Shown one piece after another: positions 34,345 to 35,495 of a stretch of 35,495 nucleotides of DNA; within the stretch, counting starts at the first letter, position 1, and the number at the start of each line of letters is the position of its first letter. The stretch spans positions 1 through 35,495 of the forward strand of contig JASJAT010000043.1 in assembly GCA_030066885.1 (NCBI GenBank). The letters are read 5' to 3'. This DNA comes from Arenicellales bacterium (lineage in GTDB: Bacteria > Pseudomonadota > Gammaproteobacteria > Arenicellales > JAANXG01). Both the position numbers and the translations under genes were made by a program. The notes beneath the pieces are model-generated. The model ran no database searches, was not told the DNA's origin, and saw only the letters and a list, made by a program, of their open reading frames with translations.

Positions 34345-35495
34345 ATGACTGCAGACACTGCGCAGAGCCAATTACTAGCGCGGGATCTAAAACACCTGAT
34401 CCACCCTTTACACAATCCGGCCGCCCAGCAACATGGCGTGGTGTGGGTTGGGGGTAAAGGGGCCATCCTTGTAGATGCTAACGGTAAAGAGTATCTCGAT
34501 GCTCTATCCGGACTCTGGTGTAACTCTGCTGGCAATGGACGCGAAGACCTCACTTCCGCGGCTCTTAGCCAGATGCAGACCATGGCTTATGCTTCAGGCT
34601 ATGCAGGCAGTTCGAATCCTGCTGCGATCGAACTGGGCGAACGCCTTGCTGAGGTGTCTTATCCCTCTATCAACCACTTCTACCTGACCTCTGGAGGCGG
34701 AGAGGCCAGCGATTCAAACTTCAAGACAGCACGTTACTACTGGAAGCTTCAGGGTAAACCACATAAAACGAAAGTCATATCGCGAACTTGGGGCTACCAT
34801 GGGGTGACTCTTGCCGCCATGTGCGCAACAGGTATCAGTACGTATTGGCCGATGTTCGAGCCTCGTGTCCCGGGTTTTATCCATATACCGTCACCCTATC
34901 CTTACCGCTATGAGGCCCCGGATGGACAAAGCCAGGGTATCGCAGCCGCCAATGAACTGGAAAAAGCGATTTTGCGGGAAGGCCAGGACACTGTTGCTAT
35001 GTTTATCGCTGAGCCAGTGCAGGGCGCAGGCGGCGTTATTCCTCCCCAAGACGATTATTTCCCACGTATCCGTGAAATATGCGACCAGTACGATGTCCTG
35101 CTGGTTGCGGACGAGGTGATCACAGGGTTTGCCCGTACCGGCAAGATGTTTGGTTTACAGCACTGGGGGATCGAGCCTGATCTGTTTCAGTTCGCCAAGG
35201 CGGTTACCTCTGGTTATTTCCCACTGGGCGGTGTCGGGATGAGTGACAAGGTGGCCGATGTCCTCAATAGTGGTGATCAGGTATGGATGCATGCTTACAC
35301 CTACAGTGGGCATCCCGTCGGATGCCGTGTCGCCCTAAAGATGCTAGATATCATTGAGCAAGAGGATTTCGTCGGACAGGCTGCTGAAAAAGGGGAGTAT
35401 TTGCTGAATGGATTAAACAGTACTCTATCGAGCCATCCAAACGTTGGAGATGTGCGTGGCTTAGGTTTGATGTGTGGCGTGGAGATCGTAAAAGA
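34345..35495 (+). CDS. Class III aminotransferase, omega-amino acid type (3' truncated)
   Basis: The frame runs from a good ATG, preceded by AGGAGGG (34331-34337), to the window end without a stop; 383 codons are present and probably 70 or so are missing. It has the family pattern HPLHNPAAQQHGV at the N-terminus, TSGGGEASDSNFKTAR for cofactor phosphate binding, the cofactor aspartate in LLVADEVITGFARTG (Asp256), and Lys285 in FAKAVTSGYFPLGG forming the Schiff base. The fold type I enzyme moves an amino group from an omega-amine (beta-alanine, GABA, taurine or putrescine are typical) to pyruvate or 2-oxoglutarate. The exact substrate is not determined. Confidence 0.9.
   Translation, partial: MTADTAQSQLLARDLKHLIHPLHNPAAQQHGVVWVGGKGAILVDANGKEYLDALSGLWCNSAGNGREDLTSAALSQMQTMAYASGYAGSSNPAAIELGERLAEVSYPSINHFYLTSGGGEASDSNFKTARYYWKLQGKPHKTKVISRTWGYHGVTLAAMCATGISTYWPMFEPRVPGFIHIPSPYPYRYEAPDGQSQGIAAANELEKAILREGQDTVAMFIAEPVQGAGGVIPPQDDYFPRIREICDQYDVLLVADEVITGFARTGKMFGLQHWGIEPDLFQFAKAVTSGYFPLGGVGMSDKVADVLNSGDQVWMHAYTYSGHPVGCRVALKMLDIIEQEDFVGQAAEKGEYLLNGLNSTLSSHPNVGDVRGLGLMCGVEIVK

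Noticed and set aside
1..35495. A defence island, CRISPR array, prophage or integrated element
   Set aside because: No repeat arrays, integrase, transposase, phage or toxin-antitoxin genes were seen; gene content is housekeeping plus small-molecule enzymes.

Overview
The window looks like chromosomal core DNA of a gammaproteobacterium, probably free-living and aerobic. Three gene blocks support this. One is rhlB divergent from trxA-rho, followed by rpmE. The second is rubredoxin divergent from thiD-thiE-hemL. The third is cytochrome c4 divergent from engB, with polA convergent to engB and a DUF2782 gene behind polA. All are typical gammaproteobacterial orders, seen for example in Pseudomonas and Chromatiales-like genomes. 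Base composition looks moderate and even. I see no tRNA, rRNA, CRISPR array, intact insertion sequence or prophage. The genus cannot be told from the sequence alone.

Layout. 1-1462: the 3' end of a transaldolase/phosphoglucose isomerase fusion, a small membrane protein and a lipoprotein. 1471-6238: patatin and RhlB on the minus strand, then TrxA, Rho and ribosomal protein L31 on the plus strand. 6321-9339: rubredoxin, the thiamine genes thiD/thiE and hemL. 9429-11141: a lipoprotein-DUF4870 fusion divergent from an AlgH/YqgE protein that carries a signal peptide. 11189-15497: an aldolase/short-chain dehydrogenase fusion, a GNAT enzyme and an MttB-type methyltransferase without its usual corrinoid partners. 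15623-21696: a compact minus-strand run of cytochrome c4, two medium-chain oxidoreductases, a PhyH dioxygenase, three GNAT enzymes, a DUF3291 protein and a GFA protein. 21864-26094: engB, a candidate small RNA, polA and DUF2782. 26339-32378: a secreted Cys-containing protein with a histone-deacetylase-like hydrolase, a palindromic repeat, uvrD with an overlapping degenerate GGDEF protein, glutaredoxin and an SH3 lipoprotein. 32383-35495: a membrane diguanylate cyclase and, divergent from it, a class III aminotransferase cut by the window end.

The most interesting non-coding signal is the 382-base gap between engB and polA. Its minus strand, read in the polA direction, can fold into three hairpins plus a strong rho-independent terminator. 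Three of the loops are rich in C and U, and one reads CUCCUCCCU, complementary to Shine-Dalgarno sequences. Upstream is a partial extracytoplasmic-sigma (sigma-E/AlgU type) promoter match that would give a transcript of about 130 nt. This is the locus of Spot 42 in enterics and ErsA in Pseudomonas, so a positional counterpart is likely, but its expression is not shown here.

Other points worth attention: a degenerate GGDEF domain that keeps the c-di-GMP inhibitory site and is translationally coupled to UvrD; an exported AlgH/YqgE protein; the fused lipoprotein-DUF4870 protein; a 12-bp palindrome overlapping the likely mttB promoter; and a structured leader before the final aminotransferase.
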